The translations under genes and the position numbers were made by a program. A DNA stretch of 47,183 nt from Verrucomicrobiales bacterium (GTDB taxonomy: Bacteria; Verrucomicrobiota; Verrucomicrobiia; Verrucomicrobiales; DEV007): the NCBI GenBank assembly GCA_016795505.1, contig JAEUHH010000049.1, forward strand, positions 1 to 47,183, read 5' to 3'. The stretch's first letter is position 1, and every line of letters starts with the position of its first letter. Below the pieces are notes generated by a model, which was not told the DNA's origin, did no database searches, and worked only from the letters and a program-made list of their open reading frames with translations. This document shows, one piece after another, positions 1 to 7,388 of the stretch.

Positions 1-1
1 G

Positions 2-379
2 ATCGAGGACCTGAAGGCGGAAGGCCTGTTCGAGAAGACCCTCATCGTGCTGGGCACCGAGTTCGGCCGCACGCCGAAGATCAACGCCAATGGCGGCCGC
101 GACCACCATCCGCGGGTGTTCTCGACCATGTTCGCCGGTGGAGGTATCGTCGGCGGCCAGGTCTATGGCAAGTCGGACAAGCTGGGCATCGCCGTGGAGG
201 AAAACCCGGTGGAGCCGAAGGACTTCAACGCGACGATCGCGATGGCCATGGGCATCCCGTTGGACAAGGTGATCTACGCGCCGTCGGGCCGTCCCTTCAT
301 GGTCGCCGGCCACAAGGCCGACGAGAAGACCGGCGAGATGCTGCCCGAGGGCAAGCCGATCATGCAGTTCTTCTCCTGA
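2..379 (+). CDS. DUF1501 family protein, C-terminal fragment
   Basis: The reading frame is open from base 2, so the gene starts before the window. The visible 125 residues carry the DUF1501 hallmark: a GTEFGRTP segment followed by GGRDHHP and a glycine-rich turn (FAGGGIVGG). The same order occurs in the complete DUF1501 protein at 23582-25069. DUF1501 proteins have an alkaline-phosphatase/sulfatase-like fold, are usually exported, and in planctomycetes and verrucomicrobia normally sit next to a PSD1/DUF1549/DUF1553 cytochrome gene. Their reaction is not established. The protein ends in a charged tail (GHKADEKTGEML, then MQFFS). A strong terminator follows 48 bases later, so this is the last gene of its operon. 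Family assignment is confident; the role is unknown. Confidence 0.85.
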   Translation: MEDLKAEGLFEKTLIVLGTEFGRTPKINANGGRDHHPRVFSTMFAGGGIVGGQVYGKSDKLGIAVEENPVEPKDFNATIAMAMGIPLDKVIYAPSGRPFMVAGHKADEKTGEMLPEGKPIMQFFS

Positions 380-426
380 TCGGTTATCCCAACCGTTTCC
401 CGCCAGGAGACACCCCCTTCGAGAAA

Positions 427-456
427 GCCCGGGAGCAGCGCCTCCCGGGCTTTTTT
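427..456 (+). terminator. Rho-independent terminator after the DUF1501 gene
   Basis: A 9-bp perfect stem (GCCCGGGAG / CTCCCGGGC) with a 6-base loop is followed by six T residues. Three A residues before the stem can extend it by pairing with the T run. Confidence 0.9.
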
Positions 457-615
457 CGTTTCGGTATCGATGCTGGCCCAAGATCAGTTGTTTCGTCCGG
501 ATGGGGGCGGTTCTTCTTGCCTTTGTTGGCAGCGGTGGGAACATCCTCCCAAGGCCGTGCCCGGTCGCGCTTCGATGGCCGGACGTAGTGATCGGAATTA
601 CCCTCCGTGTTGACC

Positions 616-1908
616 ATGCCAGATTCAGCCGAAGGTATCAAAGTCCCACCGCTGCCAGATGAGACGGGGAAGTCATCATCGGGGCAGAGACGCGACGCGG
701 TCACGCCGGATGGTGCATTCCTCGGCGGGGTCATCGACAATCTGCCGGTGGCCGTTTTTGCGAAAGACGCTTCGGACGATTTCCGCTTCGTGGTTTGGAA
801 CAAGAAACAGGAGCAGATCACGACACTGAAGAAGGAGAAGGCTCTGGGACGAACCGATTACGAGATTTTCTCGAAGGAATCGGCCGATTATTTCCGTGAG
901 GTGGATCTTTCCGTGATTCGGCGGGGTAAAATGATTGATGTGCCAGAGGAGATCGTCTCGACGGCAGCCGGAGAGGTCTGGCTCCACACCATCAAGGTGC
1001 CCATACGTGACGAAGCCGGGGACCGCACCCTCATCGTCGGCATCAGTGAGGACATCACTGAGCGGGTCAGGGCTCGGGAGCAATTGGAGCGCCTGAACCG
1101 CAATCTGTCCGAGAAGAACCGGGAACTCGAGGCTACTCAGCTGCAGCTCATCCAGGCGGAAAAGATGGAGTCCATCGGTCGACTCGCGGCCGGTGTCGCC
1201 CATGAGGTGAAGAATCCCCTCGCGCTGCTGCTGATGGGCGTCGAGTACCTGGACAGTGGCATCAAGGAGGGCGATCCCCACCTGGCGGATATCCTGGTGG
1301 AGATGCGCGAAGCGATCAACCGGGCCGACAAGATCATTCGCGGGCTGGTCGATTTCTCCTCTGATCGTCAGTTGGCTCTGGAAGCGATGGAACTGCCGCC
1401 CCTGATTGAGGAATCGCTGCTGCTCGTCAGGCACGAACTCACCCGCAACGGAGTGAATGTCGATGTGGAGTATGAGAAAGACCTGCCCGCCCTGAAAATC
1501 GATGGGGCCAAGTTTCAGCAGGTGTTGGTCAATCTCTTCATCAACGCGATCCACGCCATGCGCGACATTGACCGGCCGAAACTGGAGGTGCTGGTATATT
1601 CCGATACCCTTGTGGCGGTGGCAAGGGACGAGGGAGTTCGCACCGCCCACCATCTCCGTAGCGGGGATGAGGTGGTCATTCTGGAAGTGAAGGACAACGG
1701 ATGTGGCATCCCCGAAAAGAATTTGTCGAAGATCTTTGATCCGTTCTTCACCACCAAGGCGACCGGCATCGGCACGGGGCTGGGGCTATCGGTGGTCAGC
1801 AAGATCGTCGAGCTGCATGGCGGGACCATCGACATCCGCAACCGGCTGCTCGGAGGAGTCAGCGTGCGCATCACGCTCAAAGTGCCCGGGACTCAGGATG
1901 CCGATTGA
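616..1908 (+). CDS. PAS-domain sensor histidine kinase (cytosolic)
   Basis: A 430-residue kinase with no membrane segment. A PAS/PAC sensor module spans about residues 35-150 (ending GISEDITERVRAREQLE), then a coiled coil, then a HisKA dimerisation domain with H-box GVAHEVKNPL (His196). The HATPase domain has an N-box near 300-312 (FQQVLVNLFINA), a G1 box DNGCGIP near 360 and a G2 box GTGLGL near 386-391. The predicted reaction is autophosphorylation on His196 and transfer to a receiver, most likely the protein encoded at 2062. The frame also offers GTG at 607; ATG 616 is preferred because nothing supports the longer start and no good Shine-Dalgarno is visible. The signal is unknown. Two sigma-54-type ammonium transporter genes lie just downstream on the other strand, so a nitrogen link is possible but is inference only. 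Confidence 0.9.
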   Translation: MPDSAEGIKVPPLPDETGKSSSGQRRDAVTPDGAFLGGVIDNLPVAVFAKDASDDFRFVVWNKKQEQITTLKKEKALGRTDYEIFSKESADYFREVDLSVIRRGKMIDVPEEIVSTAAGEVWLHTIKVPIRDEAGDRTLIVGISEDITERVRAREQLERLNRNLSEKNRELEATQLQLIQAEKMESIGRLAAGVAHEVKNPLALLLMGVEYLDSGIKEGDPHLADILVEMREAINRADKIIRGLVDFSSDRQLALEAMELPPLIEESLLLVRHELTRNGVNVDVEYEKDLPALKIDGAKFQQVLVNLFINAIHAMRDIDRPKLEVLVYSDTLVAVARDEGVRTAHHLRSGDEVVILEVKDNGCGIPEKNLSKIFDPFFTTKATGIGTGLGLSVVSKIVELHGGTIDIRNRLLGGVSVRITLKVPGTQDAD

Positions 1909-2061
1909 CATTCCGATGCGATCCCGGCCATACTGCGTGAAAGAACCGTGGATGGAGGCACAGAAGCGGCTCCCCCGGTGTTGTGGTCGAGGGACGATCC
2001 TGAAGCTCTCTGCCACCGAGTCACGAAAGCCTTTACGACAATTTCCCACCCGCGATCTACC

Positions 2062-2436
2062 ATGGCCCGCAAAGTATTGATCGTTGACGACGAAGCTGGC
2101 TTCACCAAGCTGCTCAAGCTCAATCTCGAAAAGAGCGGCGAGTTTGAAGTCCGTATCGAGAACAATTCGATGAAGGCTCTGGCCAGCGCCCGAGAGTTTC
2201 AGCCCGATGTGGTGCTGCTCGACGTGGTGATGCCGGGCCTCGATGGTGGCGATGTTGCCGCCCAGATCCAAGCCGACCCTGCCCTCAGTGGCACCCCGAT
2301 CGTCATGCTGACCGCCCTGGTTTCACCCGGAGAGACCAGTAGTGACGCCGTGGCCCAGTGTGGCACCCTCGTTGTGCTGCCCAAGCCGGTGAATCTGGAA
2401 AAGCTCACCGCGACTCTACGGGGAGCGATCGGCTGA
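2062..2436 (+). CDS. Single-domain response regulator (CheY-like receiver)
   Basis: A 124-residue receiver domain with no output domain. The acidic pocket is Asp9-Asp10-Glu11 (VDDE), the phospho-acceptor is Asp54 (VLLDVVMPG), the switch Thr is Thr84 (VMLTAL) and the conserved Lys is Lys108 (LPKPVN). The frame is open back to 1948, but the receiver fold begins exactly at MARKVLIVDDE, so ATG 2062 is chosen. The gene lies 153 bases after the kinase and on the same strand, so it is the likely phosphotransfer partner. With no DNA-binding or AAA+ domain it cannot itself activate sigma-54 promoters. It would have to act through protein contact or a phosphorelay. A bidirectional terminator follows. 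Confidence 0.93.
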   Translation: MARKVLIVDDEAGFTKLLKLNLEKSGEFEVRIENNSMKALASAREFQPDVVLLDVVMPGLDGGDVAAQIQADPALSGTPIVMLTALVSPGETSSDAVAQCGTLVVLPKPVNLEKLTATLRGAIG

Positions 2437-2473
2437 ATGCCGCTGGGGGGGGATGACCCGCGGGACATTGGGT

Positions 2474-2522
2474 AAAAAAAGGCCCCCTGCCCGCAAGCGT
2501 TGCGGAGCAGGAGGCTCTTTTG
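2474..2522. terminator. Bidirectional terminator between response regulator and ammonium transporter
   Basis: An imperfect stem (GGCCCCCTGC..GCAA / TTGC..GCAGGAGGC) lies between two convergent genes. Seven A residues at 2474-2480 give a U run for minus-strand transcripts. The plus-strand side has a shorter T run (CTCTTTT). Confidence 0.75.
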
Positions 2523-2557
2523 AAAAGGCCGTGTGGAAACGGACCCGTGGACGTTGA

Positions 2558-3850
2558 TCAGCCCGTGTAGGCCGTTTCCCCGTGTGACGTGGTGTCCAGG
2601 CCCTCGGTTTCCGCCTGCTCGGTGACCCGCAGACCCACGGTGTACTTCGCGATCAGAAGGGCGATCACCGATACGACGCCGCTCCATCCGATCGTGACCA
2701 GGACGCTCAGGATCTGCTTCATCAACTGTCCATCCGCCGCGCCGCCGCGCACGAACACGCCGGTGAGCACTGCACCCACGATTCCGCCGATGCCATGCAC
2801 GCCGAAGACGTCGAGACTGTCGTCATATTGCAGCTTCCGCTTCAGCGAAGTGGCGCAGAAATAGCAGATCACGGCTGAAACGGCACCGATGATGAGCGCT
2901 CCCGCCACGGTCGAGGTGCCAGAAGCCGGGGTGATGGCCACCAGGCCGGCCACCGCACCGGTGGCGGCACCGACGGCGGTTGCCTTCTTGGTCACCAGCC
3001 ACTCGACCAGCATCCAGGCTAGGACGGCGGCTGCCGTGGCGATCTGCGTGGTCAGCATGGCAAAACCCGCCGAGCCATTGGCCGCCACGGCGCTGCCCGC
3101 GTTGAATCCGAACCAGCCCACCCAGAGCAGGGCCGCGCCGATGAGCGTGAAGGGCACGTTGTGCGGATGCATGGCGGTCGCGCCGTAACCTCTTCTTTTC
3201 CCGACCATGATACAGGCCACCAGACCGGCGATCCCGGCGTTGATGTGGACGACCGTGCCGCCGGCAAAGTCGAGCACGCCCCACTTGGAGAAGAGGCCGA
3301 TGTTCACCGCCCAGGCCATGTGCCAGATGGGCAGGTAGGAAAAAGTCACCCAGACGGTGGTGAAGATGAGGATGGCAGAAAACTTCATCCGTTCAGCAAA
3401 GGCACCCACAATCAGGGCCGGGGTGATGATGATGAACGTCATCTGAAACGTGATGAACACACTTTCGGGGATGGTGCCCACCAGAGAGGCATCTTCCAAG
3501 CCTTTCAGGAAAAGCCGGGAAGCGTTTCCGAAGTAGGTGCCTTCGCCGGCCGTGGCGAAGCTGTAGCCGTAAACAACCCAGATCACCGACATCAGGGCGG
3601 CGATCGCAAAGCATTGGACCAGCACGCTGAGGACATTCTTGGAGCGGACCAAACCACCGTAGAACAGGGCCAGGCCCGGCAGCGTCATCAGGAGCACCAG
3701 CACGGTGGACATCAACATCCAGGCCGTGTCGCCAGAGTCGGGCGCTGCGGGTGCGGCTGCGGCGTCTTGGGCCCACAGTGAACCGGTGGCTCCGAGCAGG
3801 AGCCCCGCCGTCAGTAACAGAAGCCTCCAGAGAGGCGATGCGTTCTTCAT
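2558..3850 (-). CDS. amt: Ammonium transporter (Amt/MEP family), canonical twin-His type
   Basis: A 430-residue ammonium channel. It begins with a cleavable signal peptide (LLLLTAGLLLGATGSLWAQ), as many Amt proteins do, then about eleven membrane helices. Family marks are GLALFYGGLVRSKN near residue 59, the DFAGGTVVHINAG signature near 194 and WVGWFGFNAGSA near 243. The twin pore histidines are present: His177 (LPIWHMAW) and His352 (FGVHGIGG). The longer open frame to 4075 has no signal peptide at its start and overlaps the promoter and terminator, so ATG 3850 is chosen. A near-perfect sigma-54 promoter lies 81-95 bases upstream, implying induction under nitrogen limitation. No glnK (PII) gene is adjacent, which is unusual for amtB-type loci. 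Confidence 0.95.
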   Translation of the reverse strand: MKNASPLWRLLLLTAGLLLGATGSLWAQDAAAAPAAPDSGDTAWMLMSTVLVLLMTLPGLALFYGGLVRSKNVLSVLVQCFAIAALMSVIWVVYGYSFATAGEGTYFGNASRLFLKGLEDASLVGTIPESVFITFQMTFIIITPALIVGAFAERMKFSAILIFTTVWVTFSYLPIWHMAWAVNIGLFSKWGVLDFAGGTVVHINAGIAGLVACIMVGKRRGYGATAMHPHNVPFTLIGAALLWVGWFGFNAGSAVAANGSAGFAMLTTQIATAAAVLAWMLVEWLVTKKATAVGAATGAVAGLVAITPASGTSTVAGALIIGAVSAVICYFCATSLKRKLQYDDSLDVFGVHGIGGIVGAVLTGVFVRGGAADGQLMKQILSVLVTIGWSGVVSVIALLIAKYTVGLRVTEQAETEGLDTTSHGETAYTG

Positions 3851-3930
3851 AGGTTTTGGATCTAGGGTTTGAAACAACTGATTGAGTGACAACCCCTCCT
3901 GATCGGGGGAGAGCCACAAGGACCTCTCTA

Positions 3931-3945
3931 GCAAATGCTGTGCCA
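3931..3945 (-). promoter_or_regulatory. Sigma-54 (-24/-12) promoter of first amt gene
   Basis: Reading the minus strand from 3945, the sequence is TGGCACAGCATTTGC. It matches the RpoN consensus (TGGCAC, five bases, TTGC), with the GG and GC doublets at the required spacing. Transcription would start near 3919, leaving a leader of about 70 bases before ATG 3850. The second amt gene has an equivalent site at a nearly identical distance. Confidence 0.85.
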
Positions 3946-3958
3946 ACTCCGCATAGCC

Positions 3959-3993
3959 ACAAAAAAGACGGGGAAGGTCGCCCTTCCCCGTCT
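3959..3993 (-). terminator. Rho-independent terminator of second amt gene
   Basis: An 11-bp perfect stem (GACGGGGAAGG / CCTTCCCCGTC) has a 4-base loop. Six A residues on the plus strand at 3961-3966 give a U run on the minus strand. It follows the stop codon of the amt gene at 4035 and precedes the sigma-54 promoter of the other amt gene, so the two are separate transcription units. Confidence 0.92.
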
Positions 3994-4034
3994 GACAAAG
4001 ATCGCCGGATCGGACCGGCGCCGGATCCCGTGGA

Positions 4035-5438
4035 TCAGCTGATGTGATAGGCCGGAGCACCGTGTTCGGCCACATCCAGACCCTCGTGCTCTTCCTCTGC
4101 GCTGACGCGCACCCCCATCGTCACCTTGAGGATGATGAAGATGGCGAGCGAGGCGACAAACGCGAAGGCCGAGACCGACAGCGTGCCGATGAGCTGGGTG
4201 CCGAAGCTCTTCGTGCCGAAGATGGCCGGGGCCAGCGTGCCGAACACACCGCAGACGCCGTGTACGGAAACCGCACCGACCGGATCGTCGATCTTCAGCT
4301 TGTCCAGGAAGAGCACCGAAATCACCACGATTGCACCGGCGATGGCACCCGTTGCGACAGCGCCATAGGGTGAGATGTCGTCGGCACCGGCGGTGATGCC
4401 GACCAAGCCGGCGAGGATGCCGTTGAGCGACATGGAGAGGTCCGGCTTTTTCAGAACCACCCAGGAGGTAATCATAGCGGCGATACCGCCCGCAAAGCCC
4501 GCCATGGCGGTGGTGACGAAGACTCGGGAGACCGCCTGAGGATCAGCCGAGAGGACGGAGCCGCCGTTGAATCCGAACCAGCCGAGGAACAGCAGGAAGA
4601 CACCGATCGTCGCCAGAGGCAGGCTGTGGGGCAGGATGGGCTTCACGCCGTCCTTGGTGAACTTGCCCTTGCGCGGGCCGAGGATGATGATGGCCGCCAG
4701 AGCTGCAAAGCCGCCGAAGGCATGAACCAGGGTCGACCCGGCGAAGTCATGGAATCCCATGGTGTTCAGCCAGCCGTAGCCCCACTTCCAGGAACCGGTG
4801 ATGGGGTAGAAGAAAGTCACGAGCACCGTCGCATAGATCATGAAGCTCGTCAGCTTCACGCGTTCGGCGACCGCTCCGGAGACGATCGTCGCGGCCGTGG
4901 CGGCGAACATGGCCTGGAAGAGGAAGTCGGTCCAGTAGGTCATGGGACCGGTGGCGTAGGCGGTGGTCATGTTGGCCACCTGTCCTGCGTCATCGAAAGA
5001 ATTGGTGATCGGTTTCCCTAGGGCAAAGAAATCCTTCGAGACCCCGGCTTCCCAGCCTGGATACATGCCGTTGAACCCGTAGAACATGTAACCGAGCGCT
5101 CCGATGCAGACGATGAAGACGTTCTTGAACAGGATGTTCACCGTGTTCTTGCTCTGGCAGAGGCCTGACTCCACCGTGGCAAAGCCAAGGTGCATCAGGA
5201 ACACCAGCGCCGCGGCGATCATGATCCAGAGGTTGTTGGCGAGGAATCCCGCGTACTCCGGACCCGCTTTGAAGTCGTCATACGTGGCATAGGCCGGAGC
5301 ATCCGCAGCGGCCGGTGCTTCCGCAGCGGGGGCTTCGGCCGGGGGAGGGGCGTCCTGGGCGATGGCCCAGGTAGTGATCATCGGCAGGGCCAGGAGACCT
5401 GCCAGTATCCAGTTGCGAAGGTTGAATCGATGTTTCAT
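4035..5438 (-). CDS. Ammonium transporter (Amt family), variant lacking the first pore histidine
   Basis: A 467-residue Amt protein with a signal peptide (residues 1-27, cut after TWAIAQ), an Ala/Pro-rich linker, then about eleven membrane helices. Family marks are FATVESGLCQSKN near 86, DFAGSTLVHAFGG near 231 and FLGWFGFNGGS near 284. The second pore histidine is kept (His393, VSVHGVCG). The segment aligned with the first pore histidine reads YPITGSWKWG, placing Ser216 where the other transporter has His177. Some other Amt and Mep proteins also vary at this position, so the protein may still transport, perhaps with changed proton coupling or selectivity, or may act as a sensor. It is transcribed separately from a sigma-54 promoter at 5526-5540. 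Confidence 0.93.
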   Translation of the reverse strand: MKHRFNLRNWILAGLLALPMITTWAIAQDAPPPAEAPAAEAPAAADAPAYATYDDFKAGPEYAGFLANNLWIMIAAALVFLMHLGFATVESGLCQSKNTVNILFKNVFIVCIGALGYMFYGFNGMYPGWEAGVSKDFFALGKPITNSFDDAGQVANMTTAYATGPMTYWTDFLFQAMFAATAATIVSGAVAERVKLTSFMIYATVLVTFFYPITGSWKWGYGWLNTMGFHDFAGSTLVHAFGGFAALAAIIILGPRKGKFTKDGVKPILPHSLPLATIGVFLLFLGWFGFNGGSVLSADPQAVSRVFVTTAMAGFAGGIAAMITSWVVLKKPDLSMSLNGILAGLVGITAGADDISPYGAVATGAIAGAIVVISVLFLDKLKIDDPVGAVSVHGVCGVFGTLAPAIFGTKSFGTQLIGTLSVSAFAFVASLAIFIILKVTMGVRVSAEEEHEGLDVAEHGAPAYHIS

Positions 5439-5462
5439 TTTACTTTGTTAGTTAACGTTACG

Positions 5463-5504
5463 GCCGCTCCTGGTTTGTCCTACGAAACCGGGGGCGGCTT
5501 TTTT
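5463..5504 (+). promoter_or_regulatory. Hairpin in the amt leader, terminator-like on the plus strand
   Basis: On the plus strand a 14-bp stem (including G-T pairs) with an 8-base loop is followed by six T residues, the form of an intrinsic terminator. No plus-strand gene ends here. On the minus strand it lies inside the predicted 5' leader of the amt gene (start near 5514 to ATG 5438) and still pairs at 12 of 14 positions. It could end an antisense transcript of amt or form a structured leader. Both are inference. Confidence 0.5.
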
Positions 5505-5525
5505 GTTTCAGTCGCTCCCGTTTAA

Positions 5526-5540
5526 GCATCACCTGTGCCA
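5526..5540 (-). promoter_or_regulatory. Sigma-54 (-24/-12) promoter of second amt gene
   Basis: Reading the minus strand from 5540, the sequence is TGGCACAGGTGATGC. It has GG at -24 and GC at -12 at correct spacing, with one mismatch to the TTGC element. Transcription would start near 5514, about 76 bases before ATG 5438. Confidence 0.8.
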
Positions 5541-5754
5541 AGTTTTCGAAAAACTCGATGCGGGCTCGCAATTGGCTGATATTCAGGGGTCGTCTCGGCC
5601 GTCGGACCCGGATTGGTAAGGGGCGAATGGGTGGGGGCTGATAATTCAGGTTATGACGCCGAAGCAGTGGGGAGCCGGGGCTCCGGAGGGCAATTGGGGG
5701 CCTGAAACCACTTCACGACCGGTTGGCGGGTTGGGCGGGATTCCGGAGCAACCC

Positions 5755-6084
5755 GAATGGCACGGGATTAAGGGCGTCGGGTCGATTGCCCTGCCGATTG
5801 GATGCCGGAGGCATCACAGCCATTAGCCGGTGGTTGAGCGCAGCGATACCACCGGTCCATCCACCCGCATGTCGAGCATCCCAGAGGGATGCCAGCTGCT
5901 TGCCATTTCGCCTGCCGCCTCGCCCGCTGGCATCCCTCCGGGATGCTCGGTTTCCTTTCCATTTGATCCGGTGGTGTCGTCGCTACGCTGCTCAACCACC
6001 GGCTAATAGCTGTGATGCCTGCGGCATCTATTTCGCTCGAAACACCCATTTGGACCGAAGAGCCGTCTTAATCCCGTGGCATTC
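5755..6084. repeat. Nested inverted repeat built of REP-like hairpins (330 bp)
   Basis: This gene-free stretch is symmetrical. Outer arms: 5755-5774 with 6067-6084 (GAATGGCACGGGATTAAG and its near complement). Middle arms: 5801-5854 with 5967-6029. Inner arms: 5874-5896 with 5926-5948. Each arm is itself a small hairpin: GATGCCGGAGGCATC, CCGGTGGT..ACCACCGG and GCATCCCAGAGGGATGC. It has the form of paired REP elements facing each other. The rest of the gap (5541-5754 and 6148-6401) holds no supported gene. Confidence 0.85.
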
Positions 6085-6085
6085 C

Positions 6086-6147
6086 GATCAGACCCGGTTG
6101 GATCGGAGATGAGACCCGGTTGGATCGGCGAGGAAAGAGGGTGTGAT
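6086..6147 (+). repeat. 22-bp-period palindromic repeat, locus 1 (three units)
   Basis: Units begin at 6086, 6108 and 6129. The first two are 19-mers of the type GATCAGACCCGGTTGGATC separated by GGA or GGC. The third (GAGGAAAGAGGGTGTGATC) resembles the complement of the unit at 19798. The same family occurs at 19798, 27204, 38874 and 43261. Confidence 0.8.
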
Positions 6148-6401
6148 CGCGAAAGAGGAGCAGGAGCCCGGAACGCAACCCATGGAGGTCACCGGCGGCA
6201 ACCCCGGTCCGGCCGAACGAGCGCCGCAAGTGCTTGAAAAGTCGATATCCAGAACGATCCGGTTCGCCTGAGGCTTTGGAAAACCGAGATTCCCGATCGC
6301 ACAAAACACCAGCCCGCTCCGGGTGCAAAAGGGATTGACAGAGAGAGGGATGGGGATTCCGGTGATATCGTTATCGCTACCGCCGGGAGAAAAGCGGGGC
6401 G

Positions 6402-6424
6402 ATAGCGAAATCGGATAATATACT
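6402..6424 (+). other. Leader site directly before cassette array A (attI- or attC-remnant-like)
   Basis: The 18 bases CGATAGCGAAATCGGATA lie directly before the first core site of array A. The identical string precedes the first core site of array B on the minus strand (about 16411-16428). Here it is the right arm of an imperfect palindrome whose left arm is TATCGCTACCGC near 6371. A TAATAT motif at 6416 could serve as a -10 box, but no good -35 is visible. Whether it is an attI analogue, an old attC or a promoter is open. Confidence 0.5.
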
Positions 6425-6443
6425 GTTAGGCGGCATCACGCGT

Positions 6444-6806
6444 ATGGACAATTCCGACAAACCCACATTGTTCAGTCCCGGCGTTGGGAAGCGGGGCATG
6501 ACCCAGCTTCATTACGACGCCTATTGCGGAAATCTGGAGGGACTCATTTGGTGTTTGGAGCAGGGCATGGAGGTGAACGCCAGAGACACCTATCGCGGAT
6601 ACACGCCGACTCATTGGCTGGCAGACATGGCGGCAGTTGATGGGCCACGCTTGGAGATGTTGCGGGAGTTAGTTCGCCACGGCGCTGACATCAACGCGCA
6701 GACACCAGATGGGACGACACCGTTGATGCTTGCTCGTGCTGCCGGCAGTGATTTGGGTGATGCGCTTGCCACCGAGCTTGTCGCACTTGGAGCTAGAGAT
6801 TTATGA
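6444..6806 (+). CDS. Ankyrin-repeat protein (cassette A1)
   Basis: A 120-residue protein with about three ankyrin repeats: QLHYDAYCGNLEGLIWCLEQG near 20-40, a divergent repeat with YTPTHWLADMAA near 53-64, and VRHGADINAQTPDGTTPLMLA near 77-97. It has no signal peptide or membrane segment and is presumably a cytosolic protein-binding module. ATG 6444 lies 12 bases after the core site GTTAGGC, a typical distance in a cassette. The stop codon comes 13 bases before the inverse core at 6820. Target and function are unknown. The ankyrin call is firm; the cassette assignment rests on the flanking sites. Confidence 0.85.
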   Translation: MDNSDKPTLFSPGVGKRGMTQLHYDAYCGNLEGLIWCLEQGMEVNARDTYRGYTPTHWLADMAAVDGPRLEMLRELVRHGADINAQTPDGTTPLMLARAAGSDLGDALATELVALGARDL

Positions 6807-6819
6807 CGACACCAATGCC

Positions 6820-6915
6820 GCCTAACAACAAAACGGATGCAGGCAACAGCTCGAAGGCTATCTGCCGTGTCAGCAATGTCTTGCGCTCGCCGTCGCCTGA
6901 TCCGTGACGTTCTCG
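6820..6915 (+). other. attC-like site after cassette A1
   Basis: A 96-bp imperfect palindrome. The inverse core is GCCTAAC (6820-6826), the left inner arm ACGGATGCAGGC (6833-6844), the right inner arm GCCTGATCCGT (6895-6905) and the core GTTCTCG (6909-6915). The inner arms pair with one extrahelical base, as attC sites do. The inverse core matches the core at 6425, not the one at 6909, as expected if crossover occurs within the core. Confidence 0.7.
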
Positions 6916-6927
6916 CCTGAAATTGCT

Positions 6928-7311
6928 GTGACGACGCTAAAGCAAGACTCTTGGTGGATCCGGATCTACCGGTGGCCCTGTTCACTTTTTGTGGGCCTCT
7001 TGATTGGTTCATTAGCTGCATGCAGTTTTCTGCTCTGGGACAGCAAGCTCGAGGCATACCTTGAGCCGTTGGGAATGAAGCTTTTTCTCCTCGGTTGGAT
7101 TTTGATCATCGGCTCGTCCTTCGGATCTGGGAGGGAGAAACATTTGGCTCTTCCTGCGCCTTCCGTGTTTGAAACCCGTTTTAGAAGACTCGTTTTGGCA
7201 GCCGGATTCATTCTCAATCTCGTCGCGTGGATAGGACTCGAACAACCGCCCGAGAAACGGGGAGAACAAAACGCGGCTGGACAACCCGCTACACGCCTTG
7301 AGTCGAAATGA
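6928..7311 (+). CDS. Small three-helix membrane protein (cassette A2)
   Basis: A hypothetical protein of about 127 residues with three predicted membrane helices: LFVGLLIGSLAACSFLLW, LFLLGWILIIGSSFG and LVLAAGFILNLVAWIGL. No family recognised. The open frame also has GTG at 6904, but that lies inside the attC-like site. GTG 6928, 12 bases after the core site GTTCTCG, is preferred. The 3' end of the gene runs into the next attC-like site, so the last residues (AAGQPATRLESK) are encoded by the recombination site itself. The cassette B2 gene ends in nearly the same tail for the same reason. Function unknown; membrane location likely. Confidence 0.7.
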   Translation: MTTLKQDSWWIRIYRWPCSLFVGLLIGSLAACSFLLWDSKLEAYLEPLGMKLFLLGWILIIGSSFGSGREKHLALPAPSVFETRFRRLVLAAGFILNLVAWIGLEQPPEKRGEQNAAGQPATRLESK

Positions 7312-7387
7312 TCCGGGTAACATCAACCCTTAACCCCGTTGCCGCGTGGCGCTCCCGCTAGCGGGTCGCCAGCGCTCGACGTTCGGC
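7261..7387 (+). other. attC-like site after cassette A2
   Basis: A 127-bp imperfect palindrome. Inverse core GGAGAAC (7261-7267), left arm GCGGCTGGAC (7273-7282), right arm GTCGCCAGCGC (7365-7375), core GTTCGGC (7381-7387). A central stem pairs CCCGCTA (7285-7291) with TAGCGGG (7359-7365). Its left half closely resembles the site after cassette B2 (GCTGGACAACC..GGCTAC type, then GAGTCGAAATGA), and CTTAACCCCGT is shared with the site after cassette B1. The sites therefore form one family. Confidence 0.72.
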
Positions 7388-7388
7388 T

